Made by a program: the position numbers and the translations under genes
Source of the DNA: Blastococcus sp. MG754426
GTDB taxonomy: Bacteria; Actinomycetota; Actinomycetes; Mycobacteriales; Geodermatophilaceae
DNA length: 34,700 nt
NCBI RefSeq assembly: GCF_021699055.1
Contig: NZ_SSXC01000043.1
Location: forward strand, 1-34,700
Direction: 5' to 3'
Shown here: positions 1 through 7,795 of the stretch, one piece after another
Layout of the letters: each line of letters starts with the position of its first letter
Numbering within the stretch: the stretch's first letter is position 1
Notes under the pieces: generated by a model
Database searches by the model: none
Told to the model about the DNA's origin: nothing
What the model saw: only the letters and a program-made list of their open reading frames with translations

Positions 1-329
1 ACGGCCGGGATCCGGTAGGCGCCGGTGATGTTGCCGTAGCAGCGGTAGAGCGTGCTGGGCTCCGGCGGGCGCATGTAGGCGCCGACGTTGTCGACGAGGA
101 GCGGGGTCAGCAGCGCGGCGACGCAGTAGGCCGCGTAGCCGCCGGCCGCCAGCGCACCCGCGGTGCCGGCGGAGAAGCCGAACGCGGCGCGGAACTGCGG
201 CAGGTAGAGGCCGAAGCCGTACCGGGCGAGCCCGTAGGTGACGGCGATGACGGCGAGGCCCGCGCCGACCAGCGCCAGCGGCCGCACCTCCGGTGGCCCG
301 TCATGGGCGCGTAACGATCGTTTCGGCAT
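1..329 (-). CDS. MFS transporter N-terminus, apparently fused to a molybdopterin-hydroxylase-like segment (partial)
   Basis: The gene reads leftward off the window edge, with about 109 codons visible. Residues 15-78 look like the start of a major facilitator (drug or metabolite exporter): a first membrane helix, then the GLARYGFGLYLPQFRAAFGF stretch and a second helix rich in Ala and Leu. From about residue 79 the sequence changes character (DNVGAYMRPPEP, then STLYRCYGNITGAYRIP). That is not an MFS loop but resembles the large subunit of xanthine/CO-dehydrogenase-type molybdenum hydroxylases. The reading frame and GC-rich third positions are unbroken across the join. I chose ATG at 329. A GTG at 287 is an alternative and may be better, because 329 lies between two predicted operator sites. 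The gene is divergent from the TetR gene, which probably represses it. The MFS call is fairly safe; the fusion is an inference from remembered family motifs. Confidence 0.6.
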   Translation of the reverse strand, partial: MPKRSLRAHDGPPEVRPLALVGAGLAVIAVTYGLARYGFGLYLPQFRAAFGFSAGTAGALAAGGYAAYCVAALLTPLLVDNVGAYMRPPEPSTLYRCYGNITGAYRIPA

Positions 330-340
330 AACGGTCGTTA
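312..340. promoter_or_regulatory. Double TetR-type operator between the divergent MFS and TetR genes
   Basis: Two near-perfect palindromes of the form TAACGNNCGTTA lie 17 bp apart centre to centre: TAACGATCGTTT at 312-323 and TAACGGTCGTTA at 329-340. The second overlaps a TACCGT box at 339-344, which stands 6 nt before the TetR GTG start. This layout is typical of a TetR repressor that controls both itself and the divergent gene. The repeats are directly visible; the binding protein is inferred from position. Confidence 0.7.
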
Positions 341-350
341 CCGTAGTGCC

Positions 351-977
351 GTGCCCCGGACGCCCGCGACCCCGACGGCGCGGCAGCGGCTGCTCTCGGC
401 CGCGTCCGAGCTGTTCTACGAATCGGGCATCGCCGCGACGGGTGTGGACGCCGTCCTGGCGCGGGCCGGCGTCTCGCCGGCCACGATGTACGCCCACTTC
501 GCCGGCAAGGACGCGCTGGTGGCCGCCTACCTGGAGGAGCGGCACCACCGGTGGCGCGGTGTCTGGGACGAGGTCCTGGCCGAGTCCGGTGACCACCGCG
601 ACCGGCTCCTGTCGGTCTTCGACGCGCTGACGCGCTACCGCCGGCGGACCGGCGACCGTCGCGGCTGCGGGTTCCAGGCCGCCGCGACCGAGCTGCCGGC
701 CGGCCACCCCGGCCAGACCTGGCTCGCCGCCGACACCGCCCTCCTCTCCGGACGACTGCTCGAGCTCGCGCGCGCCGCCGGCGCGGACCGACCCGGCGAG
801 CTCGCCGCGGACCTGCTGCTCCTCTACGACGGCGCGCTCGCCGGGCTCGCCCGGCGGGCGGCCGCTCCGGCCGGGTTCGACCAGGACCCTCTCGGCCGCG
901 CCCGGGTGACCGCGCAGCTGCTCCTGGCCACCCGGCTCCCCGACGCGGGCAGCGCCCCCCGCCGTCCGCCCGCCTGA
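351..977 (+). CDS. TetR/AcrR family transcriptional regulator
   Basis: This 208-residue protein has the TetR N-terminal helix-turn-helix at about residues 10-55 (LLSAASELFYESGIAATGVD, then VLARAGVSPATMYAHFAGKD) and a helical ligand-binding C-terminal half. Its length is normal for the family. The GTG start lacks a Shine-Dalgarno sequence but sits 6 nt after a TACCGT box, so the mRNA is probably leaderless. It is divergent from the MFS gene, and the intergenic gap is filled by a pair of matching palindromes. It most likely represses the MFS gene and itself, and is released by a small molecule I cannot identify. A GC-rich hairpin follows the stop. Confidence 0.88.
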   Translation: MPRTPATPTARQRLLSAASELFYESGIAATGVDAVLARAGVSPATMYAHFAGKDALVAAYLEERHHRWRGVWDEVLAESGDHRDRLLSVFDALTRYRRRTGDRRGCGFQAAATELPAGHPGQTWLAADTALLSGRLLELARAAGADRPGELAADLLLLYDGALAGLARRAAAPAGFDQDPLGRARVTAQLLLATRLPDAGSAPRRPPA

Positions 978-981
978 CGCG

Positions 982-1018
982 GAGCGGGGCGGCCCCGGAA
1001 CCCGGGACCGCCCCGCTC
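982..1018. terminator. Bidirectional hairpin terminator
   Basis: A perfect 11-bp inverted repeat (GAGCGGGGCGG at 982-992, CCGCCCCGCTC at 1008-1018) with a 15-nt loop lies between the convergent TetR and TIM-barrel genes. There is no U-tract, as is common in high-GC actinobacteria. Confidence 0.75.
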
Positions 1019-1038
1019 GTGCGAGCGTGCGCGGTCTG

Positions 1039-1974
1039 TCAGCGGGTCGAGCAGGTGAGGTGCGCGAAGCCCTCCTCGGCCGCCTCGAACGGGTCGAACG
1101 CCACGTCGCCGAAGCGGGGGTCGTGCTCGACGACGTAGGACCGGGTGCTGCCTCCGGCCGCCCGGAAGATCGCCGCGAAGTCGATGTCCCCGCGGCCGAC
1201 GATCTCGATCCGCCGCTCCACGTCCTCGTTCAGGTCCTTCACGTGCAGCAGCCGGATCCGGTTGCCGTACTCCTCGATCACGTCGATCGGGTCGGTGCCG
1301 GCGTAGGTCACCCAGTACAGGTCGAGCTGCGACACCACGTGCCGCCGCTCGGTGTGCTGCATGAGGACGTCGAAGGCGGTGCGGTCGCCGAAGGTGGTCT
1401 CGAACTCCCAGTCGTGGTTGTGGACCATCAGCCACTGGCCCGCCTTGCGCGCCTGCTCCCCGACGGTGTCCAGGTACTCGGCGTAGGCGGTCCACTCGGC
1501 CTCGCTCTCGTACTGCGGCGTGCCACCGGAGCCGAAGTACGTGACGCCCAGGACGCGGTTGTCCGCGAGGATCTGCTCGATGTCCGCCGGCTCCTCGGGG
1601 GTGCCGACGTCGACGTGCCGCGCCGGGGCCTGGAGCCGGTACTTCCGGAGCAGCTCGGCGTACCGCTCGGCCGTCATCCCGCTGAGGGTGAAGGGCTCGA
1701 CGTTCCGGTACCCCATCTCGCTGAGGCTGCGGAGCACCTCCTCGTGCCGCGCCTGGGTGGCCGCGTCGGTGCCGAAGCCGATGTGCTCGGCGAAGGTCCA
1801 CAGCTGGACGGAGACCAGGCGGGCCGGCACCGGGCGACCGACGCACGAGGACTCCCCGCGCTCCTCGGTGGCGGGCGGGGCCGCGCTCGCCGGGCCGACG
1901 AGGCCGACGAGCAGCAGGGAGGACAGTGCGGCGAACAGCGCCGCCCGCAGGGCGTGGCGCAGGTTTCTCGACAA
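1039..1974 (-). CDS. Secreted sugar phosphate isomerase/epimerase-like TIM-barrel protein
   Basis: The protein has 311 residues from a TTG start. An N-terminal signal peptide (Arg/His-rich n-region, then hydrophobic AALFAALSSLLLVGLVG and an ASAAP cleavage region) precedes an AP-endonuclease-2/xylose-isomerase-like barrel. Recognisable barrel strands are LVSVQLWTF near the start, VHNHDWEFE in the middle, then QLDLYWVTYAG, LLHVKDLN and VVEHDP. They supply the acidic and His residues that usually bind a metal in this family. I chose TTG at 1974 because AGAGGA at 1983-1988 is well spaced and the signal peptide starts there. The same frame stays open upstream to 2118, but that extension looks non-coding. 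Substrate unknown. Export of this mostly cytoplasmic fold is notable, and a role on carbohydrates outside the cell is inferred. Confidence 0.82.
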   Translation of the reverse strand: MSRNLRHALRAALFAALSSLLLVGLVGPASAAPPATEERGESSCVGRPVPARLVSVQLWTFAEHIGFGTDAATQARHEEVLRSLSEMGYRNVEPFTLSGMTAERYAELLRKYRLQAPARHVDVGTPEEPADIEQILADNRVLGVTYFGSGGTPQYESEAEWTAYAEYLDTVGEQARKAGQWLMVHNHDWEFETTFGDRTAFDVLMQHTERRHVVSQLDLYWVTYAGTDPIDVIEEYGNRIRLLHVKDLNEDVERRIEIVGRGDIDFAAIFRAAGGSTRSYVVEHDPRFGDVAFDPFEAAEEGFAHLTCSTR

Positions 1975-2427
1975 AAGGGAGATCCTCTCGGGTGGGTGGC
2001 GAACGCGTGCCGCCGGCCGCCGACCACCCCACCCGCTGATCGCCGCCGGGGCCCGGTGGGCACCCGGCCGCCACGGGTGAGTCCGGGCCTGCGCCGAGGG
2101 CTGTGTGCTGCGCCACAAAAGCTAGCAACACTTCTGCACCACCGAAAGCGGAAGTCCGTTCACCGGCGAGCAGATGCCTGCGCGCGGAGCCGCCGGGTCG
2201 CGACCGCCCGGCTCACCAGCGCGGACGCCCGCAGACGAGCAGGTCGGCCCGGACCAGCACCGGCTCCGGCCACCAGCGATCCCCCATGGTGCGCAGCGGG
2301 CCGTCCCGCTCCCCCCGGGGTGCCCGGCGGACCCGCCGCCCCGTCGTCGGGCCGGCTGTCCGTGCGGGCCCGGGACGAGGACCGACCGCGGCACCGCGGC
2401 GCCGTTCGCGTTCGCCATCATGGCCCC
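1975..2427. promoter_or_regulatory. Divergent intergenic region with a candidate promoter for the TIM-barrel gene
   Basis: About 450 bp lie between the TIM-barrel gene and the small membrane-protein gene, with no convincing coding sequence. On the minus strand a TAGCTT box (2124-2119) could be a -10 element for the TIM-barrel gene, giving a leader of about 135 nt. An imperfect TGTG-N8-CACA repeat at 2102-2117 would lie near the transcription start. Both are weak, pattern-only calls. Confidence 0.3.
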
Positions 2428-2901
2428 ATGAGCACTCCGCCGACGCGCTCCGGCGCGTTCGCGGCCCTGGTCGGCGGGGCCGCCACCGCGGCCTGGTACG
2501 CCACGCCCGACCTCATCCCTTCCCGCACCGCGCGGGGCTGGGCGAAGGCCGCGATCATGGTCGCCTCCCTCACCGCCTCCGCCCCCGACCTGCGGGCCGC
2601 ACGGGTGGCCTTCCGCGACCTCCGCGAGGAGGTGCACCCCGCGGAGGCCTGGCGCGCACTGCCGCCGACGAGCAAGGCCGCCCTCGCCGGGGTCGGGAGC
2701 ACCGCACTGGCCGCCTCGGTTGCGGGCGTGGTCGCCGGCGAGCGGTGGGCGTTCCGCCGGGGACAGGCGCGGGCCGCCGCCGGCAAGCGGTGGCCGCACG
2801 CCGGCCCGGCGCTGGTGTACGGCGCGCTGGCGAGCGCGCTCTGGCTGATCCCTCCTCCGGGGGCTCCGGGCACCACGGGCGGGGACCACCCCACCGGCTG
2901 A
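2428..2901 (+). CDS. Small membrane protein of unknown function
   Basis: This 157-residue protein starts at ATG 2428. It shows three or four hydrophobic stretches: FAALVGGAATAAWYA near residues 10-25, KAAIMVASLTASA near 40, AALAGVGSTALAASVAGVVAG near 85-105, and ALVYGALASALWLIPPP near 130-145. They are joined by charged loops such as LRAARVAFRDLREEVHP. I recognise no enzymatic motif. Third codon positions are G/C-rich in this frame, which supports real coding. It is convergent with the GbsR/MarR regulator gene, 44 bp away. Function unknown. Confidence 0.7.
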   Translation: MSTPPTRSGAFAALVGGAATAAWYATPDLIPSRTARGWAKAAIMVASLTASAPDLRAARVAFRDLREEVHPAEAWRALPPTSKAALAGVGSTALAASVAGVVAGERWAFRRGQARAAAGKRWPHAGPALVYGALASALWLIPPPGAPGTTGGDHPTG

Positions 2902-2945
2902 GGCGCCCCACCGGCGGGTCGCCACCGGTCAGCCGGCGAGGCGAG

Positions 2946-3452
2946 TCAGCCCCGCCGGCGGCGCTCGCGCTCCTCGGGCCAGCGGACGACGGCGTCGGCC
3001 AGCACCTCGTGCAGGAACGCGAGGAACTCCCGGGTCTCGACGAGCCGTCGCCCACCCGGGCGGCCTGCGCCGAGCTGCTCGATGCCGGCCGCCACGACGT
3101 CCTGGAACCGCTGCAGGGCCTGCACCTCTGCGGTGACGAACCGGGTCCAGAGGTGTGCGTCGTCCAGGACGTACAGATCGCTGCGGGTGCCGGGCTCGCG
3201 CTCGCGCACGAGGAAGCCGATCTGCACCAGCTGGCGGACCGCCCCGCTGATCGCCGCCGGGCTCACCTGCAGCCCCTCGGCCAGCTCGGCGGCCGTGTAG
3301 CGGTCGGCGTCGTCGGCCAGGGCGTAGGCGAACACCCGTGCCGGCATGGGCTGCATGCCCGACTCGCGCAGCACCAGGGCGAACCGCTCCACGAAACGCA
3401 GGAGCGTCGCCCGCCCGGCGTCGATGTTCTCCGCGACCGTCACGTCGCCCAC
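2946..3452 (-). CDS. GbsR/MarR family transcriptional regulator
   Basis: This 168-residue winged-helix regulator starts at GTG 3452. The DNA-binding part spans about residues 30-90 (MPARVFAYALADDADRYTAA, ELAEGLQVSPAAISGAVRQL, then a wing with LVREREPGTRSDLYVL). It is followed by a helical C-terminal dimerisation region. The layout matches actinobacterial GbsR/MarR proteins that sit divergently beside ABC exporters. The gap to the ABC gene contains an inverted repeat overlapping the exporter promoter, so the likely role is repression of the exporter. The inducer is not evident. Confidence 0.85.
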   Translation of the reverse strand: MGDVTVAENIDAGRATLLRFVERFALVLRESGMQPMPARVFAYALADDADRYTAAELAEGLQVSPAAISGAVRQLVQIGFLVREREPGTRSDLYVLDDAHLWTRFVTAEVQALQRFQDVVAAGIEQLGAGRPGGRRLVETREFLAFLHEVLADAVVRWPEERERRRRG

Positions 3453-3482
3453 GGTACCCGACGTGTTCCGTCATCAATGAAC

Positions 3483-3511
3483 TTCACACTTTCGTGAATC
3501 GTCTGTAGCGT
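3483..3511 (+). promoter_or_regulatory. Promoter of the ABC exporter with overlapping operator
   Basis: A -35 like TTCACA (3483-3488), a 17-bp spacer and a -10 like TAGCGT (3506-3511) end exactly 7 nt before the ATG at 3519, so transcription should start at or next to the start codon. The inverted repeat TTCAC-N6-GTGAA (3483-3498) covers the -35 box and spacer and is the probable site of the divergent GbsR/MarR repressor. Confidence 0.65.
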
Positions 3512-3518
3512 GCCGACC

Positions 3519-4442
3519 ATGACTGCGATCTCCGTCTCGGGGCTGGTCAAGACCTTCGGGGCGACCCGGGCGCTGGACGGCCTGGACCTCGAGGTGGCCA
3601 CCGGCGAGGTGCACGGTTTCCTCGGCCCGAACGGCTCGGGCAAGTCCACGACCATCCGGGTGCTGCTCGGCCTGCTGCGCCCGGACGCGGGCCGCGTCCG
3701 GCTGCTGGAGGGCGATCCGTGGCGGGACGCCGTCGCGCTGCACCGGCGCCTGGCCTACGTGCCCGGCGACGTCACCCTCTGGCCGAACATCTCCGGCGGC
3801 GAGTCGATCGACCTCCTCGGCCACCTCCGGGGCGGGCTGGACGCGCGCCGCCGCGCCGAGCTGCTCGACCGGTTCGACCTCGACCCGCGGAAGAAGGCGC
3901 GCACGTACTCCAAGGGCAACCGGCAGAAGGTCGCCCTGGTCGCCGCCCTGGCCTCGGACGCCGAGCTCCTGGTGCTGGACGAGCCGACCTCGGGCCTCGA
4001 CCCGCTGATGGAGGCCGTCTTCCAGGAGTGCATCCGCGAGGTGCGCGCCGAGGGCCGGACCGTGCTGCTGTCCAGCCACATCCTGGCCGAGGCCGAAGCG
4101 CTCTGCGACCGGGTGAGCATCATCCGCCACGGCCGGACGGTGCAGAGCGGCAGCCTCGACGAGCTGCGGCACCTGACCCGCACCGCCATCACCGCCGAGA
4201 CGGCGCGCCCGGCGACCGGCCTGGAGTCGCTGGCCGGCGTCCACGACCTGCGCCACGAGGACGGCCGGGTGCGCTTCGACGTCGACACCGACGCCCTGGA
4301 CGGGGCACTGCGCCACCTCACCGGCTTCGGCGTCGTCAGCCTCACCAGCGCGCCGCCGACGTTGGAGGAGCTGTTCCTGCGCCACTACGGCGACGAGCTC
4401 GCCGAGAACGGCGCCGCTGCCCGGGAGCCGGTGCGGTCGTGA
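3519..4442 (+). CDS. ABC transporter ATP-binding protein (drug-exporter type)
   Basis: The protein has 307 residues from ATG 3519; a GTG at 3510 is possible but overlaps the -10 box. It contains Walker A (GPNGSGKST, residues 36-44), a signature loop in the variant form YSKGNRQK, Walker B with [13 protein letters not shown], and the H-loop LLSSHIL. A C-terminal extension of about 90 residues is typical of DrrA-like ATPases. It powers export with the permease encoded next. The stop overlaps the permease start in a GTGA sequence, implying coupled translation. There is no Shine-Dalgarno sequence, consistent with a leaderless mRNA. Substrate unknown. Confidence 0.9.
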   Translation: MTAISVSGLVKTFGATRALDGLDLEVATGEVHGFLGPNGSGKSTTIRVLLGLLRPDAGRVRLLEGDPWRDAVALHRRLAYVPGDVTLWPNISGGESIDLLGHLRGGLDARRRAELLDRFDLDPRKKARTYSKGNRQKVALVAALASDAELLVLDEPTSGLDPLMEAVFQECIREVRAEGRTVLLSSHILAEAEALCDRVSIIRHGRTVQSGSLDELRHLTRTAITAETARPATGLESLAGVHDLRHEDGRVRFDVDTDALDGALRHLTGFGVVSLTSAPPTLEELFLRHYGDELAENGAAAREPVRS

Positions 4443-5905
4443 GCACGCAGCTGTCCGAGGCCCCCGCCCGTCCCGCCGCACCGGTGCGGCCGGGCCGCTC
4501 CGCCACCACCACCGGGACGGCGGCGCTGTTCCGCTTCGCGCTGCGCCGCGACCGCATCCGGCTGCCGGTCTGGATCGCCGCCGGGACGGCGCTGATGGCG
4601 ATGTTCACCGTCACCCGGCACACCCGCGCCGACGAGGAGGCCGGGCGCACCGAGCTGCTCCGCTCCGCGCGGGTCGGCCGGCACGCGCCGATGCTCGCCG
4701 CCGTCCTGCTCGCCGGGCTGGCGTGCGCCGCGCTGGCGGTGGCGGTCGGCATCGGGGCCACCGCTACCGGCCTGCCGGCGACGGGCTCGTTCGTGCTCGG
4801 CGCCTCCTTCGGGGCGTGCGGCCTGGTGTTCACCGGCATCACCGCCGTGGCGGCGCAGGTGACCGGCCACACCCGGTCGGTGTACGGCCTGGTGGGCGGG
4901 TTGTTCGCGGTCTTCTTCGTGCTGCGCGCCGTCGGTGACATCGAGGGCAACTGGGTCGTCTGGACCTCGCCGATCGGCTGGGCGCAGGCCAGCCACCCGT
5001 TCTCCGACGACGCCGTCCTCCCCCTCCTGCTGTGCCTGGTGGCCGCCGTCGTCCTGGTCCTCGGCGGGTTCGCGCTGCTCGACCGCCGCGACCTGGGCGC
5101 CGGGCTCACCCAGCCGCGCCCGGGGCGCGCCACCGCGACGCCCTGGCTGCGCTCCCCGCTGGCCCTCGCCGTGCGGCTGCAGCGCGGCGCCTTCCTCGCC
5201 TGGGCGCTGGGCCTGGCGCTGCTCGGCGTGGTCTACGGCGCGCTGGCCGACTCCGTGGAGACGCTCATCGCCGGCAACGAGGAGGCGCTGGCGGTGTTCG
5301 GCGATCCGGACGTCGACGACCTGGTCGACGCCTACCTCAGCACGACGTTCAGCATCACCGCGCTGCTCGCGGCGGCCTACGCCGTCTCCTCGGTGCTCCG
5401 CGCCCGCACCGAGGAGTCCGAGCAGCGCGCCGAGCCCGTGCTGGCGACGGCGACGAGCCGGTCGGCCTGGCTGGGCAGCCACGTCGCCGTCGCGCTGGTG
5501 GGGTCGGCCCTCGCCATGACGGCCTCGGGCGTCACCACCGGCGTGGTCCGCGTGCTGCAGACCGGTGAGGCGGCTGCCTTCGGTCGGATGGTGGGGGCCG
5601 CGGTCGCCTACGTGCCCGCCGTGTGGGTGGTCGCCGGCCTCGCGGTGGCGCTGTTCGGGCTGCTCCCCCGCCTGGCGGCCGCGCTCGCCTGGACGGCCGT
5701 GGGGCTGTTCCTCGTGATCACGATGTTCGCCGAGTCGTTCGACTGGCCGGGCTGGGTCAGCGACCTCTCCCCGGTCAGCTGGGTGCCGCTCATGCCGCTG
5801 GAGCCGTTCACCGCCGGTCCGGTGCTGGTGCTCACCGCCATCGCCGGCGCCCTGCTCGCCGCGGGTTCCGCCGGCTTCCGCCGCCGGGACCTGGCGACCG
5901 GATGA
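4439..5905 (+). CDS. ABC exporter permease, shortened near the N-terminus
   Basis: This 488-residue multi-helix membrane protein begins at GTG 4439, inside the stop of the ATPase gene. It has the two-half organisation of large actinobacterial exporter permeases, with motifs such as [18 protein letters not shown] and VGRHAP in the first half and [18 protein letters not shown] in the second. Compared with what I know of this family, the stretch between the first helix (LPVWIAA, residues 42-48) and [11 protein letters not shown] (from residue 53) lacks roughly 70-80 residues. That stretch normally includes an extracytoplasmic loop and part of another helix. The frame is intact, so this is either an in-frame deletion, a divergent subfamily or an assembly gap. 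If real, transport may be impaired. Confidence 0.82.
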   Translation: MSTQLSEAPARPAAPVRPGRSATTTGTAALFRFALRRDRIRLPVWIAAGTALMAMFTVTRHTRADEEAGRTELLRSARVGRHAPMLAAVLLAGLACAALAVAVGIGATATGLPATGSFVLGASFGACGLVFTGITAVAAQVTGHTRSVYGLVGGLFAVFFVLRAVGDIEGNWVVWTSPIGWAQASHPFSDDAVLPLLLCLVAAVVLVLGGFALLDRRDLGAGLTQPRPGRATATPWLRSPLALAVRLQRGAFLAWALGLALLGVVYGALADSVETLIAGNEEALAVFGDPDVDDLVDAYLSTTFSITALLAAAYAVSSVLRARTEESEQRAEPVLATATSRSAWLGSHVAVALVGSALAMTASGVTTGVVRVLQTGEAAAFGRMVGAAVAYVPAVWVVAGLAVALFGLLPRLAAALAWTAVGLFLVITMFAESFDWPGWVSDLSPVSWVPLMPLEPFTAGPVLVLTAIAGALLAAGSAGFRRRDLATG

Positions 5906-5914
5906 CCGTCCGGC

Positions 5915-5942
5915 ACCCCAGAACTAGGGGTCGGCCGACCCC
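5915..5942. promoter_or_regulatory. Overlapping inverted repeats upstream of the haem peroxidase gene
   Basis: ACCCC-N7-GGGGT (5915-5931) overlaps a perfect 16-bp palindrome GGGGTCGGCCGACCCC (5927-5942). It lies 10 bp after the permease stop and 90 bp before the peroxidase start. It could be a regulator site for the peroxidase gene (C/G arms of this kind resemble LuxR-type response-regulator boxes) or a hairpin ending the ABC operon. Confidence 0.4.
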
Positions 5943-6031
5943 ACGGACGCGTCTGCCCGCCGCCCGTCCCGCTGGCGACGCTGCTCCCGCAGCGGGCCGC
6001 GGGGTCCGGATCACGCGTGGAGGCGATGAGG

Positions 6032-7747
6032 GTGCAGGACTCCCAGGGAGCAGGCGGCGGGTGCCCGTTCAGCGGTGCCGGGCGGGAGCACGGGGTGGCC
6101 CGCCGCGGCTTCCTCGCCGGTGCGCTGGCGGTCGCCGTCGCACCCGTCGTCGGCGGGATCGGGGGTGCGCGCGCCGAGGTGGTCAGCACCGAACCGGTCA
6201 CCGACCCGACCGCCCCCGCGCCGGTGACCGAAGGCCCCGCGGAGACGGCCGCCCACGCCGTGGGCGACCCGCGGGGCGCCGAGGTCGCCGCGCGGATCGA
6301 CCGGAAGCTCGAGGCGCGCTTCGGCCTGATGTTCAAGGACCTGCCGCCCTTCGCCCCGACCGACGGCCTGCTGCTGTGGCTCGCGGCGAGCATGAACGAC
6401 GGCAAGGCGCCCCTGTCCGACGTCAAGGACAGCGACGTCGCCTTCGACAACCCGGGCATCCCGGCCGGCTACATCTACTTCGGTCAGTTCGTCGACCACG
6501 ACATGACGCTGGACAAGACGCCGCTGACCCACCGGCTGCAGGACCCGATGGCCATGAAGAACTACGACACCCCGTGGTTCGACCTCGGCAGCGTCTACGG
6601 CAAGGGCATCAAGGGCAGTCCCCAGCTCTACGACCCCGAGCGCCACGGCTACCTGCGGGTGTGGGAGCACGACGACCTGGTCGACCTGCCGCGCGACGAC
6701 GTCGGGGCCGCCTACCTGGGCGACCCGCGCAACGACGAGAACCTCATCGTCGCCCAGCTGCACACCGTCTTCATCCGGCTGCACAACAGCTTCATGGACC
6801 AGGGCATGACCTACGCCCAGGCCCGGCGGCAGACCCGGTGGCACTACCAGTGGCTCATCGTCAACGACTACCTGCCGCGCATCGTCGGCAAGCCGGTCGT
6901 GAGCAGCCTGATCAAGCGCGACGGCACGATCAAGTTCACCGGCACCCTCTACCAGCCCGAGCACCCCGATAACCCCTACATGCCGATCGAGTACTCGGGC
7001 GCCGCCTACCGTTTCGGGCACAGCATGATCCGCGCCGAGTACGAGATGCAGGACGGGCACACCGTGCCGATCTTCGGCGCCGACGGCTTCGAGGACCTGC
7101 GCGGGAACCGGCCGATCCCGGCCAACCTGTGGTGCGACTGGAACTACTTCTTCGACATCCCCGGGCTCGAGCCGCCGGACGACCGCAACATGGCCCGGCT
7201 CATCGACACCCAGATGTCCCTGCCGCTGTTCACCCTGCCCTCCACCGTCGTCGCGCCCACCAGCAAGGCGATCGTCGCCCTCGCCGAGCGCAACCTGCTG
7301 CGCGGCAAGCGGCTGGGCCTCCCCTGCGGCCAGGACGTCGCCACCGCGATGGGCGTCACGCCGCTCACGAACGCCGAGCTGGGCCTCAAGCAGCCGGGCT
7401 GGGGCGGCAAGGCCCCGCTCTGGTACTACGTGCTCAAGGAGGCCGAGCTGCTCGCCGGCGGACGTCGGCTCGGCCCGGTGGGCGGGCGGATCGTCGCCGA
7501 GACGATCCTCGGCATCATGGCCCTGGACCCCGAGTCCTACTTCAACCGCAAGCCCTCGTTCCAGTGGCAGGAGAAGAAGACCGTCGGCGACCTGATCCTC
7601 CTCGCCGGCGCCCTCGACCCGCGCTCGCGGATCGTGCAGCCCGAGGACGAGGTGGAGGAGACCGGCGCCCTCCCGCTGGAGCCCGACGAGGAGATCAACC
7701 CGGAGGCGACCTCCCCGGTCGACTCGGAGAACCTCCTCACCCCGTGA
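6032..7747 (+). CDS. Secreted animal-type haem peroxidase
   Basis: The protein has 571 residues. The N-terminus carries a twin-arginine-like signal (ARRGFLAGALAVAVAPVVGG). The body is a peroxidase/cyclooxygenase superfamily domain: FGQFVDHDMTLD with the expected distal His at residue 156, QLHTVFIRLHN, and AYRFGHSMIRAEY with the expected proximal haem His at residue 330. Such enzymes use hydrogen peroxide to oxidise halides or organic substrates, here outside the membrane. I chose GTG 6032 because GGAGG at 6019-6023 is 8 nt upstream; ATG 6026 and GTG 6017 are in frame but too close to it or upstream of it. The gene stands alone between an ABC operon and the polysaccharide locus. Natural substrate unknown. 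Confidence 0.88.
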   Translation: MQDSQGAGGGCPFSGAGREHGVARRGFLAGALAVAVAPVVGGIGGARAEVVSTEPVTDPTAPAPVTEGPAETAAHAVGDPRGAEVAARIDRKLEARFGLMFKDLPPFAPTDGLLLWLAASMNDGKAPLSDVKDSDVAFDNPGIPAGYIYFGQFVDHDMTLDKTPLTHRLQDPMAMKNYDTPWFDLGSVYGKGIKGSPQLYDPERHGYLRVWEHDDLVDLPRDDVGAAYLGDPRNDENLIVAQLHTVFIRLHNSFMDQGMTYAQARRQTRWHYQWLIVNDYLPRIVGKPVVSSLIKRDGTIKFTGTLYQPEHPDNPYMPIEYSGAAYRFGHSMIRAEYEMQDGHTVPIFGADGFEDLRGNRPIPANLWCDWNYFFDIPGLEPPDDRNMARLIDTQMSLPLFTLPSTVVAPTSKAIVALAERNLLRGKRLGLPCGQDVATAMGVTPLTNAELGLKQPGWGGKAPLWYYVLKEAELLAGGRRLGPVGGRIVAETILGIMALDPESYFNRKPSFQWQEKKTVGDLILLAGALDPRSRIVQPEDEVEETGALPLEPDEEINPEATSPVDSENLLTP

Positions 7748-7781
7748 ACCCGGCCGGCCCCGGGTCGGGCGCGGGCCGGGT
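7748..7781. terminator. Hairpin between convergent peroxidase and Wzz-like genes
   Basis: An inverted repeat ACCCGGCC (7748-7755) and GGCCGGGT (7774-7781) starts at the peroxidase stop and precedes the convergent stop at 7796. It is a plausible bidirectional terminator without a U-tract. Confidence 0.5.
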
Positions 7782-7795
7782 ACGCGGAGGACGCC

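Noticed and set aside
2102-2117. TGTG-N8-CACA repeat as a CRP site
   Set aside because: Only four bases per arm and a spacing unlike the usual TGTGA-N6-TCACA; kept only as a weak note in the intergenic entry.
824-2131. Long minus-strand open frame of 435 codons
   Set aside because: It shadows the TetR and TIM-barrel genes; composition is Arg/Gly/Pro-rich and no domain is visible.
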